From Novosphingobium sp. Chol11 (GTDB lineage Bacteria; Pseudomonadota; Alphaproteobacteria; Sphingomonadales; Sphingomonadaceae), in assembly GCA_945906105.1 (NCBI GenBank), contig CAMDQO010000001.1, positions 1 through 64,000 of the forward strand: DNA of 64,000 nucleotides, in the 5' to 3' direction. The notes below the pieces were generated by a model. That model was given only the letters and a program-made list of their open reading frames with translations. It searched no databases and was not told where the DNA came from. Each line of letters begins with the position of its first letter. Positions within the stretch are counted from its first letter, which is position 1. Position numbers and translations under genes: made by a program. This document shows positions 15,782 through 24,903 of the stretch, piece after piece.

Positions 15782-16498
15782 AAGGCCGGCTTCTTCAGAC
15801 CATTCCAGCCGATTATAGCCCGGCGCAGAAGCGCGCAGGCGGCGCGACAGAGTGCCCGCCCCGATGATGCGGATCGTCCGGCCATCCGCTTCAATCTGCT
15901 TGTCAAAGGCATCATGGACGTGGCCTGAAAGCACGGCATCGGCCCCGGCACGCGCCAGCGCCGCCAGCGCCTGATTGCCACCCCGGGTTGAAGCAGTAGC
16001 CTCTGTGTCGGCCTCGATCAGCGGGTGATGGCACGTAACCAGTCGCAGCCGCTTGCCCGACTGGCTGGCAAGACCGCGCAGCGCCTCATCGAGATCGGCT
16101 TGGGCAACACTGCCTTTTGACCAGTTCATCCGCCATTGCGCAGCTGCCGAGGTTCTCAAGGAAGTAAGGCCAATTCCGGGAAGCTCGGGTTTTCCCGCTA
16201 CCGCCGCCTCAAGCTTGCGATAGCGGCGAAAGGGATGGAACATGCGCTCAAAGGGGTTGAAATAGGGCATATCGTGATTGCCCAGCTCGACCGTGACCGG
16301 CACGGGCAGAGCACCCAGATAGTCGGCCGCCGCCGCATATTCGCGGTGCCGCGCGCGCATGGTGAGATCGCCGGTGCAGAGCACTGCATCAGGACGCTGA
16401 ACGGCTACATCTGCGGCAAAGCGATCCAGCGCGTCGCGATCCTCCAGCCCGAAGTGGATATCGCTGACATGGAACAGGACAAGTGGCTTGGTCATCAT
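15755..16498 (-). CDS. Calcineurin-like metallophosphoesterase
   Basis: The 247-residue protein carries the metal-binding motifs of the family in order: HVSDIHFG, CTGDLT, ELGNHDMPYF, TCHHPLIE and LSGHVHDAF. It resembles class III cyclic-nucleotide/phospholipid-type phosphodiesterases (Icc group). Cytoplasmic location is likely, since no signal peptide is visible. Its stop lies 27 nt inside the convergent GT-C-like gene. The DPA pathway needs a phosphatase to convert DPPR to DPR; this enzyme is a possible but unproven candidate, since the mycobacterial enzyme is thought to be PAP2-type. Start at 16498 or 16495. Confidence 0.85.
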   Translation of the reverse strand: MMTKPLVLFHVSDIHFGLEDRDALDRFAADVAVQRPDAVLCTGDLTMRARHREYAAAADYLGALPVPVTVELGNHDMPYFNPFERMFHPFRRYRKLEAAVAGKPELPGIGLTSLRTSAAAQWRMNWSKGSVAQADLDEALRGLASQSGKRLRLVTCHHPLIEADTEATASTRGGNQALAALARAGADAVLSGHVHDAFDKQIEADGRTIRIIGAGTLSRRLRASAPGYNRLEWSEEAGLSVRVVTLG

Positions 16499-16528
16499 AT
16501 CCGTTCCGTATTCATGCGCGCCCACCCT

Positions 16529-16795
16529 TCACACACGTCTGGTCAGGATCAGCCATGCCGACATGCCATTGAGTGAGGAATAGGCGGCATAGCCCCAAAG
16601 CCATTCGCTCGCGCCATTCGCTGCCATCAGCATGGTGCCCAGCAGTAGCAGAAACTCGATGATCAGGCTGACCTGCGCACCCGGACTGCGAAACAATGCG
16701 GGCAAATGCACGATCAGAGGGTGGCCGCTTTCGAGCACCGCCTTATGCAGCGCAAAATTGGCAATGCCGAGCAGGAAGAGAAATGTCAGCGCCAT
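16529..16795 (-). CDS. Small membrane protein of unknown function
   Basis: The 88-residue product has three hydrophobic segments: a start MALTFLFLLGIANF, a middle stretch with IIEFLLLLGTMLM, and WGYAAYSSLNGMSAWLIL at the end. No family is recognised. It lies 30 nt upstream of the phosphoesterase start on the same strand, so the two are probably co-transcribed. Confidence 0.65.
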   Translation of the reverse strand: MALTFLFLLGIANFALHKAVLESGHPLIVHLPALFRSPGAQVSLIIEFLLLLGTMLMAANGASEWLWGYAAYSSLNGMSAWLILTRRV

Positions 16796-17022
16796 GGTCT
16801 GGAGTCAGTCTAGGCGCTGCAGCAGACTTTGTCAGCCCACTTGCCTATCGCGGAAGAGTGAGCCGGTCATTCGCCGTGTTTGATCACCCGTTCGTCGATC
16901 AGCCGCGCCGCCCATCGGTGCTGCACGGGTTCCTGTCGAGCTGGGCGCGCAACCCTTTGTCTCATCCGCTAACCATTAATTGCGCGGCACCCCCGGCTGC
17001 GTGACATAAAAGGATAGTGACG

Positions 17023-17331
17023 ATGAGGAAGCCCATCTCTGCAGCCCTGGCATTGGCCATGCTGGCCGCACCGCTCGCGATCGCCAGCCCTGCTTTCGCC
17101 AACTCCGGCCCAGCTAACCCCACCGCAATCAAGTTCGCCGATCTCAATCTGGAAAGCGCTGAAGGCAAGGCAACACTCGAAGCCCGCATCCGCAATGCCG
17201 CCAGCCGGATCTGTGCCACCGAACAGCGCACCGGCACCCGCATCAACTCGCGCGCCTGCATGCTCGATATTCGCGAACAGGTGCTCGCCCAGGTTTCGGC
17301 TTATCAGGATCGTGTTGGCAAAGGCGGTTGA
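17023..17331 (+). CDS. UrcA-family exported protein
   Basis: The 102-residue protein has a signal peptide (MRKPISAALALAMLAAPLAI, cleavage after AFA). The mature domain matches the UrcA pattern: IKFADLNLESAEGKATLEAR, then RIRNAASRICA and a second Cys in RACMLDIREQV, probably forming a disulfide. UrcA proteins are common in Sphingomonadales and Caulobacterales; their function is unknown. ATG 17023 is spaced 8 nt from an AAAAGGA site; GTG 17017 would be too close. Confidence 0.82.
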   Translation: MRKPISAALALAMLAAPLAIASPAFANSGPANPTAIKFADLNLESAEGKATLEARIRNAASRICATEQRTGTRINSRACMLDIREQVLAQVSAYQDRVGKGG

Positions 17332-17625
17332 TCCCCGCGCAACCATAAGCCGACAGACAACCTTGCGCCCTGGCCGGAAAGTCCCCCTGGCCGGGGTGAA
17401 TTTTGTGCTGTCCTACAAACCAAGGAATCCGCATAATCCGCGGGTTCTTTGATAGTCTGAAGATCAATTCGCAGTGAAAAGTTGGCATGTGTCAACATTT
17501 TCAGGATAAATTATTGATTTTACTGAATAATGCACCCGGACAGGGGTGTCCGGCCTGTCCGGCTTGAGCCGCCTCAATCCGTTTAGAAAATGCGGTCATC
17601 TGGAGCAGATAAAACGCCGGGTATT
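17332..17625. other. Intergenic region with mutually exclusive hairpins
   Basis: No gene is visible in these 294 bases. CCGGACA-GGGG-TGTCCGG at 17536-17553 is a perfect 7-bp hairpin. The following CCTGTCCGG at 17554-17562 can instead pair over 9 bp with CCGGACAGG at 17536-17544. The rest contains an AT-rich stretch around 17500-17530. A role in ending or attenuating transcripts between the convergent urcA and lytTR genes is plausible. Confidence 0.5.
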
Positions 17626-18435
17626 CTATCTTCCAGCCATGGCCTTGGCCTTGGCCAGATAGGTCCGCCCGATCCGCACCGCGCTGCCATCGGAAAGCTC
17701 GGCTGACCAGACCCCCAGCCCATCATGGCGCAGCCCGCTGATGCGATCTCGGCGCAGGATGGTTGACCGGTGCAGGCGCATGAACATCGCCGGATCGAGC
17801 CGCTCTTCCAGTCCCGATGCGGTCTGGAGCAGCAAATAACTGCGTGAAGGCCCATCTTTCTGGCCGACATGAAGCCGGACGTAATCGCGCTCGGCATCAA
17901 TCCGGTCAACGTCACTGGCGGCAATCCGCAGCAGTTCCGACCGATAGGGCACCCAGAATTCGCCGATCCACGGTGACGGCGCGCGCGGACGGTCTTCGCC
18001 TTGCGTCGCTGCGTGTTGGGCCGCCGTCCGCTGCGCCATCGCCCGCTGGATCGCGCGGCCCAGCCGCTCTGGCGAAACCGGCTTGAGCACATAGTCCACT
18101 GCATCAAGATCGAAGGCTTCGACGGCGAAACTGTCATGCGCTGTCACAAACACCAGAGCCGGTGGATTTTCCGTTTTGGCCAGTGCGCGAGCAACACCAA
18201 GCCCGTCGAGCTCAGGCATGGTCATATCGAGCAAGACCACATCGGGAGACAGTGCGCCAACCTCCCGCAGCGCCGTGGCGCCGTCATTGGCGGTGCCGAC
18301 AACGTCCAGCCCGCCGATCTGGCGGCACAGCGCCTGAAGTCGCTCGACAGCCAGCGGCTCATCATCGACGATCAGCGTGCGTAGCACTGGCAGCGTACTG
18401 AGAACCTGCTCCATGGCGGCGGCATTCCCGGTCAT
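17626..18435 (-). CDS. LytTR-family response regulator
   Basis: The 269-residue protein has a receiver domain with LIVDDEPLAVERL, phospho-acceptor Asp in VVLLDMTMPELDG, and Lys in DYVLKPVSPE. The LytTR DNA-binding domain occupies about residues 165-265 (DRIDAERDYVRLHVG, FMRLHRSTILRRDRI). LytTR regulators bind direct-repeat operators. Its ATG overlaps the kinase stop as ATGA, so the pair is co-translated and forms one two-component system. Confidence 0.93.
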   Translation of the reverse strand: MTGNAAAMEQVLSTLPVLRTLIVDDEPLAVERLQALCRQIGGLDVVGTANDGATALREVGALSPDVVLLDMTMPELDGLGVARALAKTENPPALVFVTAHDSFAVEAFDLDAVDYVLKPVSPERLGRAIQRAMAQRTAAQHAATQGEDRPRAPSPWIGEFWVPYRSELLRIAASDVDRIDAERDYVRLHVGQKDGPSRSYLLLQTASGLEERLDPAMFMRLHRSTILRRDRISGLRHDGLGVWSAELSDGSAVRIGRTYLAKAKAMAGR

Positions 18436-19613
18436 GTCATCGGCAGACGCAGCTCGACACGGTAGCCCCCCGGAATAGGCGCTGCGGTGAGCGAGGCCAG
18501 ATCGCCATAGCGCGCTTGCAGCCGGTCCCGAACATTGGCGAGACCGATACCAAGCCCGTGGCTGCCCGGATCAGCGCCAGGACCGTTATCAGACACAGCG
18601 ATCACTAACCGCCCGAATTCTGCGGTGGTGGCAATGGTAATCGTCACCGGCTTGCTACTGCGCGACACGCCATATTTGACCGCGTTTTCAACCAGTGGTT
18701 GCAGGATCATGCCCGGCACCGGAACATTACCCAGCTGCTCTGAAACATCGACGGACAACAGCAACCTATCAGGAAAGCGCAAAGCCTCGATCTCAAGATA
18801 AAGCCGCTGCAGCTCGATTTCTTCGGACAACGGATGATCGGCGGTTGGATCATCAGCCAGTCCGCGGCGATAGAATGTCGCCAAAGTCTGGATCATCGCT
18901 TCGGCAGCCTTGTCCTTCCCCGTCATCACCAGCGATGACAGTGAATTGAGCGTGTTGAACAGGAAATGCGGGTTGATCTGATAACGCAGCGATTGCAGCT
19001 CGGCGGCCTTGGCGGCACGGCGGTATTCACCCTCACGCCGCTCAGCCGCGCGGGCCTGTGCGGCATTGAGCAGGGCGAGATACAGCGCCGCCCAGGCGAG
19101 CAGCAGGAAATAGCGCGAAATCGCCAGATCGGTCAGCTGGCGCCACAGACCCTGCTCATCAAGCTTCTTCTGGATGGATTCAATCTGGGCGCGCGGCATC
19201 GAAGGCGGATCGGGGATATCGATCAGCACATTGCCCGAACTGTCATGGCGGACATTGACCGCAGTGGGATTGGCGAAACGCTCATTGATGCGGCGCTCAA
19301 GCGGAGCAAACACCGCCTGATTGATCATCGCCAGCGCCAGCGCGGCGGGCAGCATGATGATCAGCGCCGCCGCGATTCTCACGCCAAGCCGGTGCTTGTC
19401 AAACAGCCGGATAATCGTCCAGGCGAGCAGCGTGACGCCGATCCCGGCAATCATCACCACACCGCGCCGCTGGCTCATTTCCAGCAGATATTCATCATCG
19501 GTCACCGCGTTGCGCAAGGTGATCAGCACGAAATAGCACAGCCACAGCCCGGCAATCGATGCGAGCACCATGCGCACCGGAACGCTGGGCGCGGGAGTGG
19601 CGGTTTCAGTCAT
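18432..19613 (-). CDS. LytS-type sensor histidine kinase
   Basis: The 393-residue protein has about four or five membrane helices in its first 190 residues. Then come the His_kinase motif SLRYQINPHFLFNTLNSLSS with the phospho-accepting His, the N-box ILQPLVENAVKYGVS and the G-box VSDNGPGADPGSHGLGIGL. The membrane part is not a 5TM LytS domain I can name, and the periplasmic loop between helices gives no clue to the signal. It is paired with the LytTR regulator by a 4-nt overlap. Confidence 0.92.
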   Translation of the reverse strand: MTETATPAPSVPVRMVLASIAGLWLCYFVLITLRNAVTDDEYLLEMSQRRGVVMIAGIGVTLLAWTIIRLFDKHRLGVRIAAALIIMLPAALALAMINQAVFAPLERRINERFANPTAVNVRHDSSGNVLIDIPDPPSMPRAQIESIQKKLDEQGLWRQLTDLAISRYFLLLAWAALYLALLNAAQARAAERREGEYRRAAKAAELQSLRYQINPHFLFNTLNSLSSLVMTGKDKAAEAMIQTLATFYRRGLADDPTADHPLSEEIELQRLYLEIEALRFPDRLLLSVDVSEQLGNVPVPGMILQPLVENAVKYGVSRSSKPVTITIATTAEFGRLVIAVSDNGPGADPGSHGLGIGLANVRDRLQARYGDLASLTAAPIPGGYRVELRLPMT

Positions 19614-19694
19614 AGTCTGCTTGCCTAGCCGTTCACGAGCGGGGATGGCCAGCGAGTTTGTCGAACCATGACAGGCGTTGGTCGAACGATTGCC

Positions 19695-21227
19695 TCAACC
19701 AAGCAACCCTTCCCGCGCAATCTTTTCCTTCCACACTAGCGGGGCGATCTGGTGGACATTGTTGCCCTCGCTATCGACCGCCACCGTTACCGGCATATCC
19801 TCGACAGTGAATTCGTAGATCGCTTCCATGCCAAGGTCTGCAAAAGCCACGACCTTGGCCTCGCGAATGGCGCGCGCCACCAGATAGGCCGCACCGCCGA
19901 CTGCCATCAGATAGGCCACCTTGTGCTTGGCGATAACCTCGGTCGCGCCCTGCCCGCGCTCGGCCTTGCCGATCATCGCCAGCAGCCCGAGATCGAGCAT
20001 CATGTCGGTGAACTTGTCCATTCGGGTGGCCGTGGTGGGGCCAGCCGGGCCGACAACTTCGCCCAGCACCGGATCGACCGGGCCGACATAATAGATCGCG
20101 CGATTGCGAAATTCGACCGGCAGCGCCTCACCCTTGGCCAGCATGTCCTGAATGCGCTTGTGCGCCGCATCGCGCCCGGTAAGCATCTTGCCGTTGAGCA
20201 ACAGCCGGTCGCCCTGCTTCCAGCTACAGACTTCGGCCTGAGTCAGCGCATCGAGATTGACCTTCTTGGCTGCCTTGTCCGGCGTCCAGTGAACATCGGG
20301 CCACTCATCAAGTTTGGGCGTTTCCAGATAGGTCGGCCCTGATCCATCCAGCGTGAAATGCGCATGGCGCGTGGCGGCGCAATTGGGAATCATGGCGATG
20401 GGCTTGCCCGCAGCGTGGCAAGGCGCGTCCAGGATCTTGACGTCGAGGATGGTTGAAAGTCCGCCCAGTCCCTGCGCGCCGATACCCAGCGCGTTGACCT
20501 TGTCGAAAATCTCGATCCGCAGCGCCTCGATATCATTCTGCGCCCCGCGCAGTTTCAGCTGAGCCATGTCGATCGGCTCCATCAGCGACTGTTTGGCGAG
20601 CAACATACAATGCTCTGCCGTGCCGCCGATGCCGATGCCAAGCATGCCCGGCGGACACCAGCCCGCGCCCATCTGCGGCAGCATTTCGAGCACCCAATCG
20701 ACAATCGAATCGCTGGGGTTCATCATCTTGAACTTGGACTTGTTCTCGCTGCCGCCGCCCTTGGCCGCAACATCGACCGACACTGTGTTGCCCGGCACCA
20801 TGTCGACATGGAGCACGCAAGGCGTGTTATCGCGCGTATTGCGGCGGGTGAAGGCGGGGTCGGTCAGGATCGAACCGCGCAGCTTGTTCTCAGGGTTAAG
20901 GTAGGCGCGGCGCACACCTTCATCGACGACATCCTGGAGCGAACGCGACGATCCCAGCCGGCAATCCTGCCCCCAGGAAATGAACACATTGACGGTGCCG
21001 GTGTCCTGACAGATCGGCCGGTGGCCTTCAGCGCACATCCGGCTGTTGGTCAGGATCTGGGCGATGGCATCCTTCGCCGCCGGGCCTTGTTCCGCCTCAT
21101 AGGCCACCCCCAATGCGCGGATATAATCCATCGGGTGGTAATAACTGATAAATTGCAGCGCGTCAGCGACGCTTTCGATCAGGTCTTCCTCGCGGATAGT
21201 TACCATATCAGGTGTCGACTGAGACAT
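19695..21227 (-). CDS. fumA: Fumarate hydratase class I (4Fe-4S)
   Basis: This iron-sulfur enzyme hydrates fumarate to malate in the TCA cycle. The 510-residue product joins the alpha-like domain (GHRPICQDTGTVNVFISWG, GAGWCPPGMLGIGIGG, MIPNCAATRHAHF) to the beta-like domain (GPTTATRMDKFTDMML, HKVAYLMAVGGAAYLVARAI). The three cysteines that bind the cluster are in the listed segments. ATG 21227 follows AAGGAAG; an in-frame start at 21287 lacks support. Oxygen-sensitive class I fumarase alone does not exclude a class II enzyme elsewhere. Confidence 0.95.
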   Translation of the reverse strand: MSQSTPDMVTIREEDLIESVADALQFISYYHPMDYIRALGVAYEAEQGPAAKDAIAQILTNSRMCAEGHRPICQDTGTVNVFISWGQDCRLGSSRSLQDVVDEGVRRAYLNPENKLRGSILTDPAFTRRNTRDNTPCVLHVDMVPGNTVSVDVAAKGGGSENKSKFKMMNPSDSIVDWVLEMLPQMGAGWCPPGMLGIGIGGTAEHCMLLAKQSLMEPIDMAQLKLRGAQNDIEALRIEIFDKVNALGIGAQGLGGLSTILDVKILDAPCHAAGKPIAMIPNCAATRHAHFTLDGSGPTYLETPKLDEWPDVHWTPDKAAKKVNLDALTQAEVCSWKQGDRLLLNGKMLTGRDAAHKRIQDMLAKGEALPVEFRNRAIYYVGPVDPVLGEVVGPAGPTTATRMDKFTDMMLDLGLLAMIGKAERGQGATEVIAKHKVAYLMAVGGAAYLVARAIREAKVVAFADLGMEAIYEFTVEDMPVTVAVDSEGNNVHQIAPLVWKEKIAREGLLG

Positions 21228-21424
21228 GAGGCGCTTCCTTGCAGCAGCTGGTAAATTTACCGTCCCCATAAGCGCGTGACCAGCCAATCGTCAAAGCATG
21301 GCAGCAAAGCTTTGGCCAATAATCGCAAAGCGCTTGGCCTGTGCCAGCCATTCGCCTAGAAGACTGGCAATTGCGTGACTGTGTTAACTATGCAATACAG
21401 CGCCCGCGAAAGGGAAGTGATTTG

Positions 21425-22012
21425 ATGACCATGCTCGATGAGCGGCCTGCTGCTGCACGCCGCGCGATGATCGACAGCCAGCTGCGCGTCAGCGGCGTCA
21501 ACGATCCCGCCATCCTTGCTGCTATCGACACGGTGGCGCGTGAGCGCTTTGTGCCCGAAGCAATGAAGGCCAATGCCTATATTGATCGTGCATTGCCACT
21601 GCATGGCGGGCACAGTCTGGCTGCGCCACTGGTGCATGGCCGGATGCTGATGGAGGCAGCTCCGCTCGCGGGAGAAAATGTGCTGGTGGTTTCGGCCAGC
21701 GGCTATCTCGCCGAAGTGGTGGGGGCGCTGGGCTGCAATGTGGCGCTGCTTTCCCCTGCAGATGCCGCCGCGCGCAAAAAGGGTGGTCCTTACAAGTTGA
21801 TCCTGATTGACGGCGCTGCCGAGCAACTTCCCGCCGGGATCGCGGCAATGCTCGCCGATGATGGCCGGATCGTTACCGGCACTGTTGAACGTGGCGTTAC
21901 CCGGCTTGCTGTCGGGCGCAAATCGGCAGGTGCCATTGCGCTGTTGCCTGTCGCCGAGATCGGGATGCCAATACTGGCCGAATTTGCCGCACCCACGCGC
22001 TGGAGCTTCTGA
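21425..22012 (+). CDS. PCMT-like protein (protein-L-isoaspartate O-methyltransferase family)
   Basis: The 195-residue protein begins like PCMT (ARRAMIDSQLRVSGV, RERFVPEAMKANAYIDRALP). Its SAM-binding region is degraded: the usual acidic-Gly motif is replaced by ENVLVVSASGYLAEVVGALG. The C-terminus (EIGMPILAEFAAPTRWSF) is typical of the version that precedes tolC in alphaproteobacteria. Methyltransferase activity is therefore doubtful. ATG 21425 follows GGGAAGTGA. The stop is 2 nt before the tolC start, so the pair is an operon. Confidence 0.87.
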   Translation: MTMLDERPAAARRAMIDSQLRVSGVNDPAILAAIDTVARERFVPEAMKANAYIDRALPLHGGHSLAAPLVHGRMLMEAAPLAGENVLVVSASGYLAEVVGALGCNVALLSPADAAARKKGGPYKLILIDGAAEQLPAGIAAMLADDGRIVTGTVERGVTRLAVGRKSAGAIALLPVAEIGMPILAEFAAPTRWSF

Positions 22013-22014
22013 GC

Positions 22015-23457
22015 ATGAGTCTGCGGTTTGCGTTGCTAGTGAGCAGCTGTCTGGCGCTCTCCAGCACCACTGTTCTCGCCGATGATCTACGCGAAGCCTT
22101 GATCAACGCCTATAATACCAATCCATCGTTGCAAGCGGCAAGAGCAAACCAACGCGCGGTTGACGAGGGCGTGCCGATTGCGCGAGCGGCCGGACTGCCC
22201 TCTCTGTCCGGGACGGCCAGTTATACTGAACAGTTGCAGAAAAGTTCTGCTTCCGGACAGGATCGGCTGTTCACCGCCGGGGCCAACCTTAGTGTGCCGG
22301 TCTATTCGGGCGGCGCGGTCAAAAACGCGCTTCGCTCTGCTGAAACCCGCGTAAAAGCCGGACGCGCTGATCTGCGCGGCACCGAGAGCGGGATATTCTC
22401 AGGCGTGGTTGCCGCCTATCTCGATGTCATCAAGGACGAGGCCATTGTCGGTCTGCGGCGAAAGAGTGTTGCCGTGCTGGAGGTCAACCTGCAATCAACG
22501 CGGGACCGTTACGAGATTGGTGATCTGACCCGCACTGATGTCGCCCAGTCGCAATCACGCTATGCTACTGCCAGAAGTGCCCTGCGCAGCGCCGAAGCAA
22601 CCCTTTCAGCCAGCCGTGAACGCTATATCCAATTTGTCGGCAAGGAACCGGGTGCCCTGCAAGCACCACCACCGCTGCCCGGAATGCCCGCCGGTGCCAA
22701 TGATGCCGAAGACGTTGCGCTGGAGAACAACCCCGATCTCCTCGCCGCGCGTGAACGCACGAAGGCCGCAGGTTTCGACGCCAATGCCGCCGGTGCCGGG
22801 CGGCTGCCGCGCATCAGCGTGTTCACCTCGATCGATCACACTGACTTTCTGAACACTCTGGGAGGCGGGCTGGTTCCGCCCGGAACGCTCGATCAGCGCC
22901 TGACCAGCGCCTCAGCAGGAGTGCGCGCCACCATACCGATTTTCTCGGGAGGACTGCCAGCGGCGCAGCAACGGCAAGCCCGCGCGCGTGAAAGTGCGAC
23001 AATGGAGCAGGAAATCGCCGTCGAACGCGATGTCATCGCCTCGGTGCGCTCTGCCTATTCGCAGTGGCAGGCAGCCAATCAGGTGATCGAATCGAACCAG
23101 ACCGCAGTTGATGCCGCTGCGCTCAGCCTTGAAGGCGTGCGCGCTGAAAATACCGTCGGCAACCGCACTATCCTCGACATTCTCAACGCCGAACAGGAAC
23201 TGCTCAACGCGCAGGTCTCGCTGGTGACGGCGCAGCGCAATGCCTATGTTGCGGGGTTCAATCTGCTCTCTGCCATGGGCAAGGCCGAGGCGCGCGATCT
23301 CGGGCTTGAGGGCGGCGCGTTTTATGATCCCGAAACCAATTATCGGCGGGTTCACGGCAAGCTGCTCGATTGGGATCTGGATCCGGCACCCAAAGCACAA
23401 TCGACACGAACCGTTGACACCAAGGTGCAAAACGGTTCAATTTCAACAGACAAGTGA
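22015..23457 (+). CDS. tolC: TolC-family outer membrane channel
   Basis: The 480-residue precursor has a signal peptide (MSLRFALLVSSCLALS to VLA) and the duplicated TolC repeat: DDLREALINAYNTNPSLQAA and ENNPDLLAARERTKAAG open the two halves, and GNRTILDILNAEQELLNAQV closes the second. It forms the trimeric outer-membrane exit duct for type I secretion and RND efflux. No transporter genes are adjacent, so it probably serves several systems. Co-transcribed with the PCMT-like gene. Confidence 0.94.
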   Translation: MSLRFALLVSSCLALSSTTVLADDLREALINAYNTNPSLQAARANQRAVDEGVPIARAAGLPSLSGTASYTEQLQKSSASGQDRLFTAGANLSVPVYSGGAVKNALRSAETRVKAGRADLRGTESGIFSGVVAAYLDVIKDEAIVGLRRKSVAVLEVNLQSTRDRYEIGDLTRTDVAQSQSRYATARSALRSAEATLSASRERYIQFVGKEPGALQAPPPLPGMPAGANDAEDVALENNPDLLAARERTKAAGFDANAAGAGRLPRISVFTSIDHTDFLNTLGGGLVPPGTLDQRLTSASAGVRATIPIFSGGLPAAQQRQARARESATMEQEIAVERDVIASVRSAYSQWQAANQVIESNQTAVDAAALSLEGVRAENTVGNRTILDILNAEQELLNAQVSLVTAQRNAYVAGFNLLSAMGKAEARDLGLEGGAFYDPETNYRRVHGKLLDWDLDPAPKAQSTRTVDTKVQNGSISTDK

Positions 23458-23503
23458 ATCAGTGCCCCCGTTGTGGGGCTAAAACCCGGGGGGAAAGCGA
23501 TTC

Positions 23504-23959
23504 ATGGCTCAGGCTGGCGAACCATCGGTTGAAGAAATTCTTGCCTCGATCAAGAAGGTGATCGCGCGCGATAATCGCACGGAAGCCGCCGAGCTGCGCG
23601 CCCCGCGCCAAATTCGTGACTTTCCCGAGCCTGAACGTGAAACGCCAGAATTTGATACTGGCGGCATGGATGAGATCCTCGATCTTTCCGAACTGGCCGA
23701 TGATCAGCCTGCTCCCGATACCCCGCTGGTCACGGCAGAAGCGCGCGATTCGATGCGCGAATCACTGGCCGCGCTGTCCGTCATGGCACAACCTGGCGTT
23801 CAGCCGCAGATTGTCCGCTCTGGCGAAACCTCGCTGGAGGGTATGGCGCGCGAACTGCTGCGTCCTGCACTGACAGAGTGGCTCGACAAAAACCTTCCGC
23901 CCTTGGTTGAACGCATGGTGGCGGCAGAAATCGCCCGGATTGTCGGCAAGAAGCTCTGA
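23504..23959 (+). CDS. popZ: PopZ-type polar organising protein (DUF2497)
   Basis: The 151-residue protein has the bipartite PopZ layout. The N-terminal helix is PSVEEILASIKKVIARDN (client-binding in Caulobacter). An acidic Pro-rich linker follows, and the C-terminal oligomerisation region is MARELLRPALTEWLDKNLPP with ERMVAAEIARIVGKKL. In Caulobacter PopZ builds a polar hub that captures ParB-parS. The linker here (about residues 40-105) is shorter than some PopZ linkers. It follows tolC by 47 nt. No valS is adjacent, unlike in many relatives. Confidence 0.85.
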   Translation: MAQAGEPSVEEILASIKKVIARDNRTEAAELRAPRQIRDFPEPERETPEFDTGGMDEILDLSELADDQPAPDTPLVTAEARDSMRESLAALSVMAQPGVQPQIVRSGETSLEGMARELLRPALTEWLDKNLPPLVERMVAAEIARIVGKKL

Positions 23960-24003
23960 CCCCGGGGCTTGACCTCTGGCAGAAACCCTAGTCTTGCGGG
24001 TTT

Positions 24004-24438
24004 ATGGCCAAACCAGACCCAGCGCTGCTCGATCCTGAACGCTATCCGTTTCGTTGTGAAATCGAGACGCGGTTTGGCGATCTTGATGTCAACAACCACC
24101 TCAACAACGTCGCACTCGCTGGCATGGTGGAAGAAGGCCGCGTGCGCTTTCATGCCGCCAGCGGCTTTCGCGCCGCGGTTGCCGATGGTCACGCCGCCAT
24201 GATCGCCAGCATGGCCATCGAGTATCTGGGGCAGGCCTTCTATCCGGCGCCGATCACTGTTCATGGCGGGGCAGCGGCCATCGGGCGTTCGAGCTATGCG
24301 CTGGAACTACTGCTTGAACAGCAGGGCAGGGTGGTGGTGTTTGCCCGGTCAGTCATGGTCTGCATGAATCAGGGACACCCCGCTCCGCTGCCAGACTCCT
24401 TTCGACAATCGGTTGCTGAATGGATGGTGCGATCATGA
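24004..24438 (+). CDS. Acyl-CoA thioesterase, 4HBT hotdog fold
   Basis: The 144-residue protein has the 4-hydroxybenzoyl-CoA thioesterase pattern: [19 protein letters not shown] with the catalytic Asp, then [12 protein letters not shown] and a beta core containing [18 protein letters not shown]. It probably hydrolyses short- or aromatic-acyl-CoA esters; the substrate is not predictable. Its stop overlaps the next ATG (ATGA). Confidence 0.87.
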   Translation: MAKPDPALLDPERYPFRCEIETRFGDLDVNNHLNNVALAGMVEEGRVRFHAASGFRAAVADGHAAMIASMAIEYLGQAFYPAPITVHGGAAAIGRSSYALELLLEQQGRVVVFARSVMVCMNQGHPAPLPDSFRQSVAEWMVRS

Positions 24439-24854
24439 CGGGCAATGACAGAAGGACTGGCGATGCCCTCGAACTTGACCGCGCCCGCGCCAATCTCGCC
24501 AAGATCGGCGGCGGCAAGATCAAGCGCCACATCTTCCTGTGCGCCGAAGCCGAAAAAGGCGAGTGCTGTAGCCGCGCGGTTGGCACACCTGCGTGGAAAT
24601 ACCTCAAGAAGCGGCTGAAAGAGCTGGGACTGGTTGGTGATGGCGTGGCCGGGGGCGGAATTGACCGGACCAAGGCCGATTGCCTGAAGATTTGCGCCGC
24701 CGGGCCGGTGGCTGTCGTCTGGCCGGAGGGCGTCTGGTATCATAGCTGCACCGCACCGGTCCTTGAACGCATCATCCAGGAACATCTGGTGGGCGGGGTG
24801 CCGGTAGAGCAATTCCGGCTCTATCCGGCTCAGCAGCAAGCAGACTCGCCTTAG
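24435..24854 (+). CDS. Thioredoxin-like [2Fe-2S] ferredoxin-domain protein
   Basis: The 139-residue protein has cysteines placed as in thioredoxin-fold 2Fe-2S ferredoxins: [15 protein letters not shown] near residue 35 and [18 protein letters not shown] near residue 90. The [19 protein letters not shown] end is typical of this group. It probably transfers electrons, but the partner is unknown. ATG 24435 overlaps the thioesterase stop. Confidence 0.87.
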   Translation: MTGNDRRTGDALELDRARANLAKIGGGKIKRHIFLCAEAEKGECCSRAVGTPAWKYLKKRLKELGLVGDGVAGGGIDRTKADCLKICAAGPVAVVWPEGVWYHSCTAPVLERIIQEHLVGGVPVEQFRLYPAQQQADSP

Positions 24855-24903
24855 CTTTCAATTCATGGCATTCTTGAAACAATAAAAGATGGAGAGGCCA
24901 GCC

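Noticed and set aside
17000-17022. CtrA site before urcA (CTAACCATTAA near 16966)
   Set aside because: Only one half-site is visible with no TTAA at the required spacing.
20610-21254. 214-codon plus-strand frame within fumarase
   Set aside because: Antisense to a well-supported class I fumarase and of shadow composition.
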